DNA from: Adiantum capillus-veneris
Lineage: Eukaryota > Streptophyta > Polypodiopsida > Polypodiales > Pteridaceae
Reading direction: 5' to 3'
Assembly (NCBI GenBank): GCA_014529385.2
Contig: CM043969.1
Location: 69,755,176 to 69,819,175 of the forward strand
DNA: 64,000 bases
Part shown: positions 46,840-59,180 of the stretch, one piece after another
How the letters are laid out: every line of letters starts with the position of its first letter
How positions within the stretch are numbered: the stretch's first letter is position 1
The notes under the pieces: model-generated
Seen by the model: only the letters and a program-made list of their open reading frames with translations
Told to the model about the DNA's origin: nothing
Databases searched by the model: none
Translations under genes and position numbers: made by a program

Positions 46840-49770
46840 TGTGGGGTCCCCCCGGGTAGGTCACCTAATAGAAATGTAACCTATCACGTGAGTTCAATAG
46901 AAGGGTATTTAAAGTTCTTGAAACTTACATAAATATATATACAAAAGGGCATTATTTTTTCAAATTTGAGAAAAACTTACAAATTTTAAGAGAAAAGGGT
47001 ATATTATATTCCTTAAAAAATTCACAGATAAGGGGTTTTACAAACATGTCTTGAACGCACGTGATATGGTAGTTTTTCACATAGTGAATCCCCCGAGGGG
47101 GTCCCCACCACGTTACCATATCCATTTGGAAAAAGAAGGATACTTGACAGGTTTCTAGGCCCTAATCAATTGAGAAAATCATAGTTAGATAGACAAGATT
47201 TCTAATGGACAAGCTTTCGTCACCAAGTAACTTGAGTCAAAGCCATTGAAAAGGGGTCCTAGCCCTGTCTCGCAGGGAAAGCATGAACTAACATAATATT
47301 TTGACGTTCCTAATGCTCACCTTCCAAGAGAGAGAAACCCCAAATGCCTTTTTTCCTATAATTTTTATAGGCACGTACAATTGGGACTTCTCGACTCTTG
47401 GCACAATGAGTCTCTAGTTTTGCTTCTTTTATCAATGAGGAGCGGAGAGTTTCTTGACTAATTGATACCACCCATCCTTGACTTGAAACCAAATCCAGTC
47501 CCCACTTTCCACCACCACACTCACACTTTATATCTTGTTTTCTAATTACTACAACATGATTGTTCATACACAAAGTTCCTTTTTATGGTTTCCATCACAA
47601 GTTCGTTAAGAATAGCCCTTCAAACATTGTCAAATTGGCACCAAGACAATTTCTTCTAGAAGAAAAACAACATACGATCCTTCTTCATTAAAATATCCCA
47701 ACCCCAAGAGTTCACTCCTCTTGGCGAGAGTTTATAGCTCCCAGTGTGTTTAGTTGCCCATACAACTAAATTGTCCTGCATTTTGGGCACAAACCCGTAG
47801 TGACTAACTTGCAACCTGGCCACAAACCTGCAAGTAATATCTTGCATTCTGGCCACAAACCCGCAGATGTGTGCACCCATATGCACCGCTTTAGCGTTCA
47901 CTCCGCTAAACCCTCCTCCCTCGATATCAAAGGGAGTTTTGACTATATCAGTATAGGATTTTGAATGAAGAAGGTTTGAGAGTTTTCCTACTAGGCAAGC
48001 ATTTCTTTCCTACTTCAAACAGTATATCCTCAAACAGTCCTTCCATTTAATACAACTTAAAGAAAATTAACAAGTTTAATTGATGTGGTTTTAAATTCGG
48101 ATTGATCCAATGTTTAGGTAGTGTCCTCCTTCCTAACTACTCATGCTGCATTGAACAAAAAGAAGTTTCCTACCTGTTCATGAGAAATAACATCCCTTCG
48201 TGGGATAACTGGCACATCCTCGTTCATCACCGGGCCTTTTCTTTTCCTTTATCATCACTGGTTCCGGCTTCGTGATTATGTGATCCACCATAGCGAGTTC
48301 TCTTGGGTGCCATTCCCACTACTAGATACTTAACTTAACTTGTGAAGTTGTGAGCTAAAGTATAAGAATACGATGGAAGTACGGTAAATGATTTTAAGTA
48401 TTTCAAGTCCAAAACATATATGGTTACTCTACACATTAACTCAAAACATATGCTTGCTTGATCGTGCCATCATCTTCTGATACCATGCGTCATAAGTCAT
48501 ACACTAATCACATGATTAATTACTTATATATACTTGCAAGAACAATCCACCATTTTAGTTGGACTCTTTCTTGAATAATACTAGCTAATACATGCAAACA
48601 TCTAGGTTACAATGGAGAATAATTGTGCGTGCAATCAACACAATTGATTAAATGTAATCGAGCAGTGACACTTTCATTACTTTGTAATGTAGAGAGATTA
48701 CCATAAAATAGGTATAATGATTGTTGGTTTCTAATTGAGGTTAGGTAAATAAAAGTATAGAATTTGATAATAGAATAGAAATTGGAAAGGATTCCAATTG
48801 AATAATGATATGGTAGTGGTTGGAAAGGCTTTCAAGTGTAATATGGCAGCAATTGGAAAGGATTCCAATTGAGAGAAGAGATTGATAATAACCTTGATTA
48901 ATTAAGAGATTTACTTTACCAAAATGTTCCTTGGAGTTATTGATCTCTCAAAGCCTTGTTGAAGCTTCACCAACAAGTAGCCACAGCAGCAGAGTTTCTC
49001 TATCTCCAATGTGTGTTCAAGTGTGTGTAAAATTGGGTGGGAATGCCCCTTATACAGACTTCTAGGGTTGCTTGATGGCCAAGGCTTGCCCAAATAGGCC
49101 CCATACCTCCCCCCCTCTTGCTAAAATAAGGAGTAGAGGCCCTCACAAGCTCCTACTTAGCCATTAGAGGTGTCCCTCTTTAGCCTTTTCGGTGATACAC
49201 CTCATGTAGTGCCCCCATGCTCATAGTCAATTATTATATAAGAGATGGGTCCATGGATATGGGTCATTTATGGGCATACATGAACATACATACACATGCA
49301 CATACATGCCCATTCACATGCATGCACATGCATACCTTACACTTAGGAATTAATTTATTAACACTAGGATGAAAATTAATCCTCTAGACTGAGCTTGGCT
49401 TATCAGAATTTAATTCTAAAACTTGCTATTAAAAGAAGAGCTTGAGGACTACAGACTAAGGTGTCTGATGCACACACATGCTATATTTAGCAGTTTTTGG
49501 AGCATGTAGCTATTTTTATGGAAATTTAGGACGATTTTGACGAGATGGTCACGTCTAGGTGGGTGTAAGCACCTCAAAACTTTATATTTTTGGACAAAAA
49601 TGACAAAAAAAAGAAAGAAGAAATAGAATCTTACACAATATATTTATCATTAGCTCATTAAAGGTGGAAAAACTGCGAGAAATAGTAATTTTTTTGTATA
49701 TGTCTAGAATGGCCTAAAATGGATTCCTTTACATGGGAATCCCCTCTTGAAGGGTGATAGAGACCTTACA
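46840..49770 (-). repeat. Array LTR B with MITE
   Basis: 2931 bp including the 247-bp MITE and its 8-bp duplication; about 2676 bp without them, close to LTR C (2643 bp). The TATA box is altered here (TTATACAG near 49050). Confidence 0.85.
46851..47097. mobile_element. MITE copy in array LTR B (247 bp, 8-bp TSD)
   Basis: CCCGGGTAGGTCACC ... GTGAATCCCCCGAG, flanked by perfect GGGGTCCC at 46843-46850 and 47098-47105. LTR C has the empty site (GTGGCGTCCCGACC). Same length as the copy at 21523. Confidence 0.88.
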
Positions 49771-51775
49771 TTATCCCCAACTTGAAGAATTGAGATGTCC
49801 TCATCTCATAGGTAAGTTGTGATGATCTTTAAGGAGAGTTATTTTGTCTTCCCACGTTGCATCTTCTTTAGGGAAATATTTCCATTTGACGAGGTGTTCG
49901 ATGATGCTTCTGATCCTTAGAAGATATCTTTCTCAAGCTTCAAGGATGCAAAATTACTCCCTCATTAGCTAGGTCTCCTACTATTGGCTCTTCCATAATA
50001 ATGGCATGAGTTTGATACATCACTCCTCTTCCACGTCCTCTTCCTGTGTTCCTTCCTCCACGACGAACAGGTTGGCCTCTACCATTTGGTGCTACAGGAA
50101 TTGAATTTGCAGTAGTTGTTACACTTCTTCTAGGATACCTGTTCCTATAGTATCTTATCTCATTACACTCATAACAACGAACATTAGTATATTCAATTTG
50201 AGATGCTGTAGTTGAGGCTGCTACAGGGTGAGGTTGATAAGTTTGATTAGCAGGTCTGGGGCTCCAATTATTGGGCCTGCCCCTTTGAGTTCTAAATTCT
50301 TCTCTCCCCTGATTCGTGGTCATTTCTTTAGCAAGAGGTATTGCCCTTAAGAGAGCATTCTAAAGTGATGTGGGTCTCATTGCTTCAAGACGGTTATCCA
50401 AGGGATGATTCAATCCTTCACAAAATCGTGCTACCTATTGCTCAATGGACATTTTGGGGCATATCTTTGCAAGGTTACAAATTTGGAGTAGTACTCTACC
50501 ACCGATAAGGATAACTGTTATAGAGCAAAGAACTCATTTATTTTGGCGTCTCGATGAGCGGGTGGAAGATATTGTGTTGTAACCACTTCTTTAATATCCT
50601 CCCAAGACCGAGAAGATCCTGAAACACCCAAGTCCTTGCAATGTTGTTTCCACCATATTTTTGCATCGCCAATAAGATGAAACATTGCAAGCATATATTG
50701 GTTTACACGTTGGATCCCTGCAGCTTCAAAATAGTCTTCCATTGCCTCAATCTAGGCTTAAGCATCATGCTCGATATGGGTTCCCTCGCCTTTGAATGTG
50801 GGTGGTTGGGCTTGTTTCACGAGAAGTTTTTTCTCTTGTGCGGCATTGTACAAAGAATTTGACGGTACCTACGCAATAGTACGCTTGTCGATGGTTTGAT
50901 TTAAAACTTAACGCAATATCCAATGCTTAAACTTCCATAACTCAAGACAAAATTTGGAAACAAACTATCTTTATTAAATTCAAGATGTCACAAATTTAAT
51001 TATATCAAGATATGTACAAAGTTGAGATCTCATCAAGAAGCTAGATGAGCAACATTTTATTCTATTAAGATGTATACAAAGGTTAGCTTTGCTAAAAAGC
51101 TATATGATTCTTAGAGCTGGATTTCCAAGGACTTAGTGGTACAATCGATAGGTATTTGTGGATAAGTTTTTACAATCCACAATTTCATTTGAGTAGTAGC
51201 TCTTGTAAACATCCTTGAGAGGATAGTAAAATACAAGGCTCTTATTCCGGGGGGAAATTCAGGGACAAAAATGGTTTTGATCTTGTAGGTAGGGATCACT
51301 TTCACCACTTGATTGAAAACCCACTCATTTAAGTTCATGTCAATTCCATCTTTAGAGATAACAGTGTAGCCATCTCTAACAGTACCAAGGAAGTAGTAAA
51401 TCTAGATAACTCATAGCTCTTCCCCCCAACAAAGCTTCTTTAGATCAGAGGAGAGGCATCCAAGATTCTTCACACTGGTGTAGAAGATGCCACCTTCGAA
51501 TCCCCACACAAGTTCCCATCCCCTTGGGATTCTTGTTGATGGAGAGAATGCCTTCCTCAAAATCTTCATCATGTTGCATCAAAAAGAAAAATTTAAAGAA
51601 CAAAAAGTCTCATAATACATTGACTCAAAGGTCTTGAACTTGCGAAATTCAGGTTGGCATCTTCCTGAAACATCTATGCTCGTAAGCTCTCGAACTTAAG
51701 TCTCCAATTTTTTTTCCCCAAATTTACAAACAATAACAATTTTTCCAGTTTCCTAACCTAGGCTTTGATACCACG
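49771..51775 (-). pseudogene. gag: Array internal region 2: gag joined to chromodomain, pol deleted
   Basis: The best-preserved copy. A minus-strand frame at 50742-50518 reads MEDYFEAAGIQRVN, AKIWWKQHCKDLG and PPAHRDAKINEFFAL (retrotrans_gag). At 50323-49940 it reads RPNNWSPRPANQTY, knuckle-like CYECNEIRYYRNRYPRR (His and last Cys lost) and an Arg/Gly-rich tail. Only about 20-60 bp later, a frame at about 49920-49790 reads IIEHLVKWKYFPKEDATWED and then DEDISILQVGDNV. That is the end of a plant chromovirus integrase chromodomain. The purine tract and LTR B follow. Roughly 3 kb of pol is missing between. Confidence 0.82.
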
Positions 51776-54418
51776 TGTGGCGTCCCGACCTCGTTATCCA
51801 TTTGGCAAAAGGAGGATACCTGACAGGTTTCTAGGCCCTAATCGATTGAGAAAATCATAGTCAGATAGACAAGATTTTTAATGGACAGGCTTTTGTCACC
51901 AAGTAACTTGAGTCCAAGCCATTGAAAAGGGGTCCTAGCCCTGCCTTGTAGGGAAAGCATGAACTAACAAAATATACTGACGTTCCTAATTCTCACCTTC
52001 CAAAAGAGAGAAACCCCAAATGTCTTTTTCCCTATAATTTTCAGAGGCACGTACAATTGGGACTTCTCGACTCTTGGCACAATGAGTCTCTAGTTTCGCT
52101 TCTTCTATCAATGAGGAGTGGAGAGTCTCTTGACTAATCGGGACCACCCATCCTTGATTGTCAACTTGAGCCAGTCCCCACTTTCCACCCCCACACTCAC
52201 ACTTTGTATCTTGTTTTCTAGTTACTACAACATGGTTGTTCATACACAAAGTTCTTTTCTATGGTTTCCATCACAAGTTTGTTAAGACAACCCTTCAAAC
52301 ATTTTTAAATTGGCATCAAGACAATCTCTTCTAGAAGAAAAACAACATATGATCCTTCTTCATTAAAATATCCAAACCCCAAGAGTTCACTCCTCTCACC
52401 GAGAGTTTATAGCTCCCGGTGTCTTTAGTTGCCCATACAACTAAATTGTCATGCATTATGGGCACAAACCTGTAGTGACTAACTTGCAACCTGGACACAA
52501 ACCCGCAAGTAATATCTTGCATTCTGGCCACAAACCCACAAGATGTGTGCACCCATATGCAGTGCTTTAGCGTTCACTCCGCTAAGCCCTCCTCCCTGGA
52601 TATCAAAGGGAGTTTTGACTATATCGGTATAGGATTTTGAATGAAGAAGGTTCGAGAGTTTTCCTACTAGGCAAGCATTTCTTTCCTACTTCAAATAGTA
52701 TATCCTCAAACAGTCCTTCCATTTAATACAACTTAAAGAAAATTAACAAGCTCAATTGATTTGGTTTCAAATTGGGACTGATCCAATGTTTAGGTAGCTT
52801 CCTCCTTCCTTATTACTCATGCTGCATTGAACAAAAATAAGTTTCCTACCTGTTCATGAGAAATAACATCACTTCGTAGGATAAGTGGCATATCCTCATT
52901 CATCGGGGCCTTTCCTTTTCCTTTACCATCACTGGTTTCGGCTTCGTGATCGTGTGATCCACCATAGCAAGTTCTCTTGGGTGCCATTCCCACTACTAGA
53001 TACTTAACTTAACTTGCGAAGTTGTGAGCTAAAGTATAAAAATACAATGGAAGTAGGGTCAATGATTATAATTATTTCAATTCCAAAACATATATGGTTA
53101 CTCTACACATCAACTCAAAACATATGCTTGCTTGATCCTGCCATAATCTTATGATACCATGAATCATAATTCATACACTAATCACATGATTAATTACTTA
53201 TATATACTTGCAAGAACAATCCATCATTTAGGTGGACCCTTTCTTGAATAAGATTAACTAATACATGCAAACATCTAGGTTACGATGGAGAAGAATTGTG
53301 CATGCAATCAACACAATTGATTATGTAATCAAGTAGTGAAACCTTCATTAATTTGTAAGGTAGAGAGATTACCATAGAATAGGTATAATGATTGCTGGTT
53401 TCCAATTGAGGTTGGGTAAAGAAGAGTATAGAATTTGATAATAAAGTAGCAATGGGAAAGGATTTCAGTTGAATAATGATATGGTAGTAATTAGAAAGGA
53501 TTCCAAGTGTAATATGGCAGCAATTGGAAAGGATTCCAATTGAGAGAAGAGATTGATAATAACCTTGATTAATTAAAAGATTTACATTACCAAAATGTGC
53601 CTTGGAGTATTGATCTCTCAAAGCCTTGTGTAAGCTTCACCAACGAGTAGCCACAACAGCAGAGTCTTCCGATGTCCAATGTGTGTTAAAGTGTGTGTAA
53701 AATTGGGTGGGAATGCCCCTTATATAGACTTCTCGGGTTGCTTGATGGCCAAGGCTTGCCCAAATCAGCCCCATCTCTCCCTAGCTTGCCCCCTCTTGCT
53801 AAAATAAGGAGTCGAGGCCCTCACAAGCTCCTACTTAGCCATTAGAGTTGTCCCTCTTTACCCTTTGGGTGATACACCTGATGTAGTGCCCCCATGCTCA
53901 TAGTCAATTATTCTATAAAATATGGGTCCATAGATATGGGTCATTTATGGGCATATGTGGACATACATACACATGCACATACATGCCCATGCACACCTTA
54001 GATTGAGGAGTTAATTTATTAACACTAGGATGAAAATCAATTGTCTAGAGTGAGCTTGGCTTATCAAAACTTAATTCTAAAACTTGCTATTAAAATAAGA
54101 GATTGAGGACTACAAACTAAGGTGTCTGATGCACACACATGCTATTTTTAGTAGTTTTTGGAGCAGGTAGGTATTTTTATGGAAATTTAGGACTGGGTAG
54201 ATTTTGACGAGACGGTCACGTATAGATGGGTGTAAGCACCTTAAAACTTTCTAGTAAAACTTTTAATTTTGAAAATCTTACAACAATATATTTAGCATTA
54301 TCTCATCAGAGCTGGAAAAATTCTCAAGAATAGTAACATTTTTGTATACGGCTAGAATGGCCTGATATGTATTCCTTTACATGGGAATCCCCTCTCGAAG
54401 GGTGATAGAGACCTTACA
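51776..54418 (-). repeat. Array LTR C (2643 bp, complete)
   Basis: Plus-strand edges TGTGGCGTCC...ACCTTACA; in sense orientation it starts TGTAAGGTC and ends ..CCACA. TATATAG at 53721-53727 (plus strand) marks the minus-strand TATA box. It abuts a copia remnant at 54419. Confidence 0.88.
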
Positions 54419-55941
54419 TGCTTTAAGACGTGGCAAAGAAACCATATCAGATTTTTGCAAACGCAGCAAACTTGGAAAATATAGATGCCCAAAACGTGCA
54501 TGCCAAAGTTTCCATCTAAAATAGCCTTAGAATCCAAAATATCATTTGTAAAATTTTTCCCACACTTGTCATACAAAGTGATCTTATACAACCCACGGCA
54601 TAAAATTCCATATGCAACAATTTCATCACCAAAATTGAGATCCTGTACTATACATCTGTCATCCACAAATTTGACTACAAGACCAAGTCTAGTAAGTGTT
54701 GATACGGACACAAGATTCTTTTTTATCCCAGGTACATACAATGCATCAACAAGTGTGAAAAGAACTACCATTTGCAGTAGTAAGCACAATCTTTCCAAGT
54801 CCACGAACTAGATAAGAGGCGTTGTTGGCACAAGTAAGTGAATTCTCATGAGGGATAGACTCAAGAGAGGTAAAAAAAAATCACGATGTGAGGTAATGTT
54901 CCTTATAGCACCACTGTCAAAATACCACACATGTGAATCTGTAGCAACTGACATGCATGCATCATGGATATTAGGATCATAAGTACACTCTGCACTAAAA
55001 TCCCACTCTACATCTACAGCAACATCACAATCTCCTTTCATAGAAGACTCTACAATAGTTTCACTTGTATTGGTCCCTGTAGTTGATCCAACCTCTTGCT
55101 TCTTAGCCTCTTTTCCCTTTAACTTTGGTCACCGCTTGATCAAGTGATCATTAGCTTTACAATAATGGAAACGCATATTCTTTTTGCCCTTATCACCAGA
55201 ATTCCTAGACGAATTATTACATAGCAGAAGCATTAGGAGTATTTGATTTACCACTCGTAGAAGAACCGTGAGAAGTGACTTCATTGATGTTACCACCTTT
55301 TCTTTGACCAGCAATAAAGGCCTATTCAACTGTACCCTATTTAGCACTATTTTTTCTAAAAAGTGACTCTTGCAACAACAATGTGCATAATGCATCAAAC
55401 TTGATAACTTTTGAATTTCTTTGGGTCATAAGTCTTCAAGTACTAGCAAAAGTCTAGTAAGAATTCAACAGAGCATCAAGAACGGTTTGCACAATGAAAC
55501 TCTCAAAAATGACTTTTCTAGGAGAAATAAGTTGCTCATTTACATCCTTGACACTAGCAATGAAAGTGTCCATTTCATCTTCCTCATGCATAATCTTTTA
55601 CTCCAGCTCTTTACGCATCAATGCAGTTTTTGCCTCATTGCGACTTGCATAAAGACCAACCAGAATATCCCAAGAGTGTTTTGCAAATTTTGTTGAACAA
55701 ATATGAGGAGTAATAGTGCGCTTCATAGACAAAGGAATCAAAGCATGAGCCTATGCATCTTTTACATCCCAGTTGTAGGAAAAACAGCTCTGGTAGCAAC
55801 GATCTTGCCACCAAAACCTGCAAAATATTCAACATTGCCTACATCCTTAGAACCAAGATGTACATCAATGCCCTGCACAATATTCCATATGCCCTTTGAC
55901 ACAAGGACATGTCGCATAGATGCAACCTTCTCTGATACCAA
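54419..55941 (-). pseudogene. copia 5' half: gag and protease region
   Basis: Minus strand, from a primer site at 55940-55931 (TGGTATCAGA). Gag of the UBN2 type runs down to about 55200 with a knuckle-like HYCKANDHLIKRW at about 55160-55130 whose first and last Cys are lost. Then WYFDSGAIRNITSHRDFF (about 54925, protease DSGA) and ALYVPGIKKNLVSVSTLT (about 54745). Frameshifts and stops occur. It is cut at 54418 by the LTR array, so integrase and RT are missing. Confidence 0.8.
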
Positions 55942-55942
55942 T

Positions 55943-56156
55943 TGTTGGAATTAGGGTTGTAGGGAAACACACATAACTTGGAGAAGACGAAGGAAGCACA
56001 AGGCACCACAACAGAGGGTGTATTACTTAGTGTGCAATGGAAAGATAGATAGCCCTAGAGTGATGGGTGTATATATAATGCATAGGGGGAAAAACCTCCT
56101 AGTGAGGGAAAAATGCCCCGGTGGTCTTAAGTGTGTTCGCACACATCACTACCACA
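55943..56156 (-). repeat. copia 5' LTR (minus strand, outer edge approximate)
   Basis: Plus-strand left edge TGTTGGAATTAGGG adjoins the primer site by two bases; the sense LTR therefore ends ..CCAACA. The outer edge is placed at ACCACA (56156) by the TG..CA rule only, as no second LTR is available to confirm it. Confidence 0.6.
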
Positions 56157-56518
56157 TGTATATGTTAGCAATAAATTGATTTGTATAAGTAAATTGATGT
56201 GCAAAATGGAATGATTGGAAGGTTGAGTGTGTTTTTGATTCGCAAAAATTGTCAAATCAAACCCTTAATTAGACTAGTTTTTTGTTCAAAATTGAGTGAA
56301 AAAGCGATAAAAACAATCCAAAATGATTTGATTTTGATTAGCAATTTGATGAATGATTAATTGAAAGGTCTAATTGGATTGATAAGTGCTGAGATTTGAG
56401 TGACATTGGCTACATACTTTTATATTAAAAAAACTTGGTAATTTTCTAGCTTTTAAAAAAAAATTAGCATTTTTTGCTAATTTGTAACCTAGAATTTTTA
56501 TTTTTTGCAAAAAATTAA
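56157..56518. other. AT-rich flank of the Helitron
   Basis: Nothing coding. It ends ...AAAAAATTAA; the A at 56518 together with the T at 63872 would restore an AT target. Confidence 0.6.
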
Positions 56519-56665
56519 TCTATACTAATAGATAATGGGAGAAGGGATTCCGGTCCCCTCCCCCGGACACGTGTCAACACAAGGTTGATCCGGCAAGTCT
56601 TAGGCCAATGTGCACGACGCGACACAGTGTACAGGTGACACTGAAGAGCAGTCACGACTCACACA

Positions 56666-56668
<3 letters not shown>

Positions 56669-56706
<38 letters not shown>
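56669..56706. repeat. (GA)n microsatellite upstream of the captured exon
   Basis: About 19 AG units, roughly 120 bp before the ATG at 56828, where plant 5' UTRs often hold GA/CT tracts. Confidence 0.9.
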
Positions 56707-56708
<2 letters not shown>

Positions 56709-56827
56709 CCTCTCTGTCGCGCGCGCACACCCCAACAGTGTAGCAGCAGCAACGTCAGTGGCGCCTTCTGTTGACCCCCCTTCTTCATCATCCTCCAAGC
56801 GGAGATGGAGCCCCTGCACATGGCGTT

Positions 56828-57401
56828 ATGCTATCGAGGAGGTCCAACCAGAGCTCGGATCACGGCCCCACAACAGCAACAACAACAACACTCCCTACTC
56901 TTCATCGTCTCTACGCTCTGCTACTTGCCCCTCCTCATACCACAAGTAAGTCTCGCCCCCTCCACACCCAGGATCATGCATACGGCAAAGAGAGTGACGA
57001 CCCCTTTCGTTGTAGCACTCACAGTAACCGAACATGGGGCGACACAGAGCTCTCTAAGCTTCGTGCTCGACATGCGCAACCTCGCTCTCAAGAAAAGCTG
57101 AGCAAGAAGAAGCGCCCGCGCCCACCTCATCCGCAGCAGGCACATCAACCGCATCAGCAGAAGAAGCCTGCAAGGAGGCCTAGAGAGGAAGAAGAGGACG
57201 AAGATGAAGATGAGGAGTGGAGCAATGAGGATGACGATGGTGATGATGCAGAGCTAGGGTACCATTTTGAGGAAAGTAGGAAGAAGAAGAAGAGAGAGAT
57301 GAGCCCTAGCGAGCTCTATTACTGTGAAAGGTTGTTGAAGCTTCAAAGATCAACATTTCTCCGGACAGCCCGCTTCCACTGCAAGATTCTTGACGTGGAA
57401 G
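56828..57401 (+). CDS. Exon 1 of a plant gene of unknown function (inside the Helitron)
   Basis: ATG 56828 opens a 191-codon frame ending in phase 1 at a GAAG|GTAGGG donor. Layout: Ser/Thr/His-rich N-terminus (MLSRRSNQSSDHG), a basic part (EKLSKKKRPRPPHP), an acidic run (EEEEDEDEDEEW...DDDGDDAE, residues ~125-150), KKKKREMSPSELYYCERLL, and TFLRTARFHCKILDVE. The layout and the next exon recall a conserved plant family of predicted beta-propeller proteins without known function; I recall it only loosely. The start could be further upstream, as the frame is open to 56771. It is probably a captured copy rather than the working gene, because no exons beyond 58436 were found. Confidence 0.55.
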
Positions 57402-58152
57402 GTAGGGTTTAGCTACTGCCTTTTTTGTCACATGCACAATTTTTTGAAAAGGCTTTTTTTGCGTCAAGCCTGGCCGGACCTCTGGGCATCTGGCCTTGCC
57501 CGCCAGTCTGGGATTGTTGATGTGAGGCTTGTGTTGTAAGTATGTTAATCTTGGTTGTACAATGAAGCATGCCAAGAGAAAATTGTGTCCCTGTTTCCTC
57601 GCTAGCCATCGACCCAATTGTATTATTTGATCCAGGCTGTGAGGTACCCGATGCAATGTCACATGCGTACCCAAGACGACTGTCTCCTACATAGGATTCA
57701 CATTTGATCACCTTTTATGTTGCATGCATACCCAAGACACTGTCCTCTTACTGATTTGTCGTCTCTGTGAATGCATTGATTGTGAGATATGGCCATCTTG
57801 GGCATGGCCATCAAGCTCTGGGCTGTTTTTGACGGATGCAAAGCGAGGGTGTATGTTTGCATCTTGAAGGCATCAGGGTGAGATCTAGGATGTTTTCAGT
57901 AGATGGAGAGTAAGGGCATCTCTCCATATGCAATCACATATGGTTGCAATCATCTCTTGGAATGAACTGATTGTGGGCATTCATACCCCTTCGACCCTTC
58001 ATCCAACTGCCTCAGAAAAGCTATTGAAGAGAGAGATTAGTGCACATGAGAAGTTTCACACTTTTCAGCTTCAAGTAGGGAGTATAACTGAAAATTTGAG
58101 TGATAAATTAAGAAACCAAGACATCAGATTTTCTTGAGGCATTTAAGTGTTG

Positions 58153-58205
<53 letters not shown>

Positions 58206-58289
58206 GAGAGAGAGATGAACTATAGCTTAGTATATCCAAACACTATGCTAGCACTGTGCTCAGTTTGCTTGGGGTCTTTTTGCAGGAAG
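57402..58289 (+). other. Intron 1 of the captured gene, with a PPR piece
   Basis: Starts GTAGGGTTTAG; the acceptor is TTTTTGCAGGAAG, cut either after GCAG or after GAAG. Only the latter keeps the frame with donor 57402. The intron holds a PPR-derived stretch at about 57735-57960 (LPICRLCECIDCEIWPSWAWPSSSG and other broken frames; DNA matches 60820-61060) and a (GA)n tract at 58158-58215. Confidence 0.5.
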
Positions 58290-58436
58290 AGTTTGATACA
58301 TATGACCCCAAAGGAAACTGGATTCTTCAGCTCAATTTCTTGAAGAAGCGATCAAAGGTCGTTGAGATTGTTGTTGCGAAAGAAATAGTATTTGCATTGG
58401 TTCAATCAGGAGTTTGCGCTGCCTTCAGCCGCAGAG
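58290..58436 (+). CDS. Exon 2 of the captured plant gene
   Basis: Open frame FDTYDPKGNWILQLNFLKKR followed by SKVVEIVVAKEIVFALVQSG and VCAAFSRRG, bounded by a polypyrimidine/AG acceptor and a strong donor GAG|GTAAGT at 58437. Spliced to exon 1 it reads through without a stop and leaves in phase 1. The VVAKEIVFALVQSGVCAAFSR block looks like a first propeller blade of the family suggested for exon 1. No continuation was found to 64000, so the gene is truncated or has a very long intron. Confidence 0.6.
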
Positions 58437-58540
58437 GTAAGTGACATCTTTCTGATGTTACTTAAAGATCCGTCGAGTCTTGAAATCAAGACCTAATCAA
58501 TTTAGGACTTTGCATACTTGATAGGTTGTTAACTCTTAAC

Positions 58541-58542
<2 letters not shown>

Positions 58543-58583
<41 letters not shown>
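58543..58583. repeat. (GA)n microsatellite
   Basis: About 20 AG units, non-coding. Confidence 0.9.
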
Positions 58584-58585
<2 letters not shown>

Positions 58586-58637
58586 ACCTGTGCAATGAGC
58601 GAGCGCCTCTATGCGTATACCTGTCCTTTCATGAGTA

Positions 58638-58877
58638 ATGGCATTCACCCATGAACATAAGCGCGAGGTCTCAAGAGAAGTTGCTGAGCTTCCGAAGAAC
58701 ATGTTGCGGCAAAAATGGATGCGATATGCACTTGCCAGGTGCTCGCCACACCATAGCCACACAAGCTTACAAGCTTCTCCTTCATCTGGTGATGAGTCCA
58801 CGATGGCAAAGCTGCCAGCTAATTTGTTGAATTGCACTTCCTCTCTCAAAGATTCTGATGCCATGTCAGCTATGTGA
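58638..58877 (+). CDS. Small ORF, unassigned (79 aa)
   Basis: ATG 58638 to TGA 58877, MAFTHEHKREVSREVAELPK, then NMLRQKWMRYALARCSP and a Ser-rich tail. The composition looks protein-like but no family is recognised, and an overlapping minus-strand frame (58864-58529) is also open. It may be another captured exon. Confidence 0.25.
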   Translation: MAFTHEHKREVSREVAELPKNMLRQKWMRYALARCSPHHSHTSLQASPSSGDESTMAKLPANLLNCTSSLKDSDAMSAM

Positions 58878-59180
58878 CATGACTAGGACGATCAATGGTC
58901 CACATCAACCGGTAAGAAAATAGGATTGCATTATGCTTAGTTGTGACCCTAATGCAAAGGAGGCTCAAGGCCACATGGGTGGAACTTGGGAGGTGAATGT
59001 TCTTTATGGATGCAATGATTAGTAGAGCGTGTTCTAGAAGGGGCACAAGGTTGGTGGGAGTGTTGAGGGCTTGCAAGCTCAAGATTGGTGAATGCAGCAA
59101 CAACAAGCGACCAAAGTGTGCGAAAAGCAGGGGTCTTAGCTGGGGCAGCGGGAGGCAACCTACTACAATAAAAAAGAATT
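58878..59180. other. Unassigned stretch inside the Helitron
   Basis: No coding frame or repeat recognised between the small ORF and the first unit of the PPR array. Confidence 0.5.

Larger units (their letters stand above)
42655..54418 (-). mobile_element. Tandem LTR array: three LTRs, two internal regions (chromovirus derivative)
   Basis: Three copies of one long LTR on the minus strand are separated by two ~2-kb internal regions: LTR 51776-54418, internal 49771-51775, LTR 46840-49770, internal 44832-46839, truncated LTR 42655-44831. Boundaries are set by a primer site (complement of TGGTATCAAAGCC at about 46825-46837 and 51761-51773) and by a purine tract against TGTAAGG. Such LTR-int-LTR-int-LTR arrays arise by unequal recombination between LTRs. 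Both internal regions have the same gag-to-chromodomain deletion, so it predates the tandem event. Confidence 0.85.

Noticed and set aside
42655-54418. Three unrelated repeats or a plain segmental duplication
   Set aside because: Primer sites and purine tracts fall exactly at the block edges, so a retrotransposon tandem array explains the pattern better.
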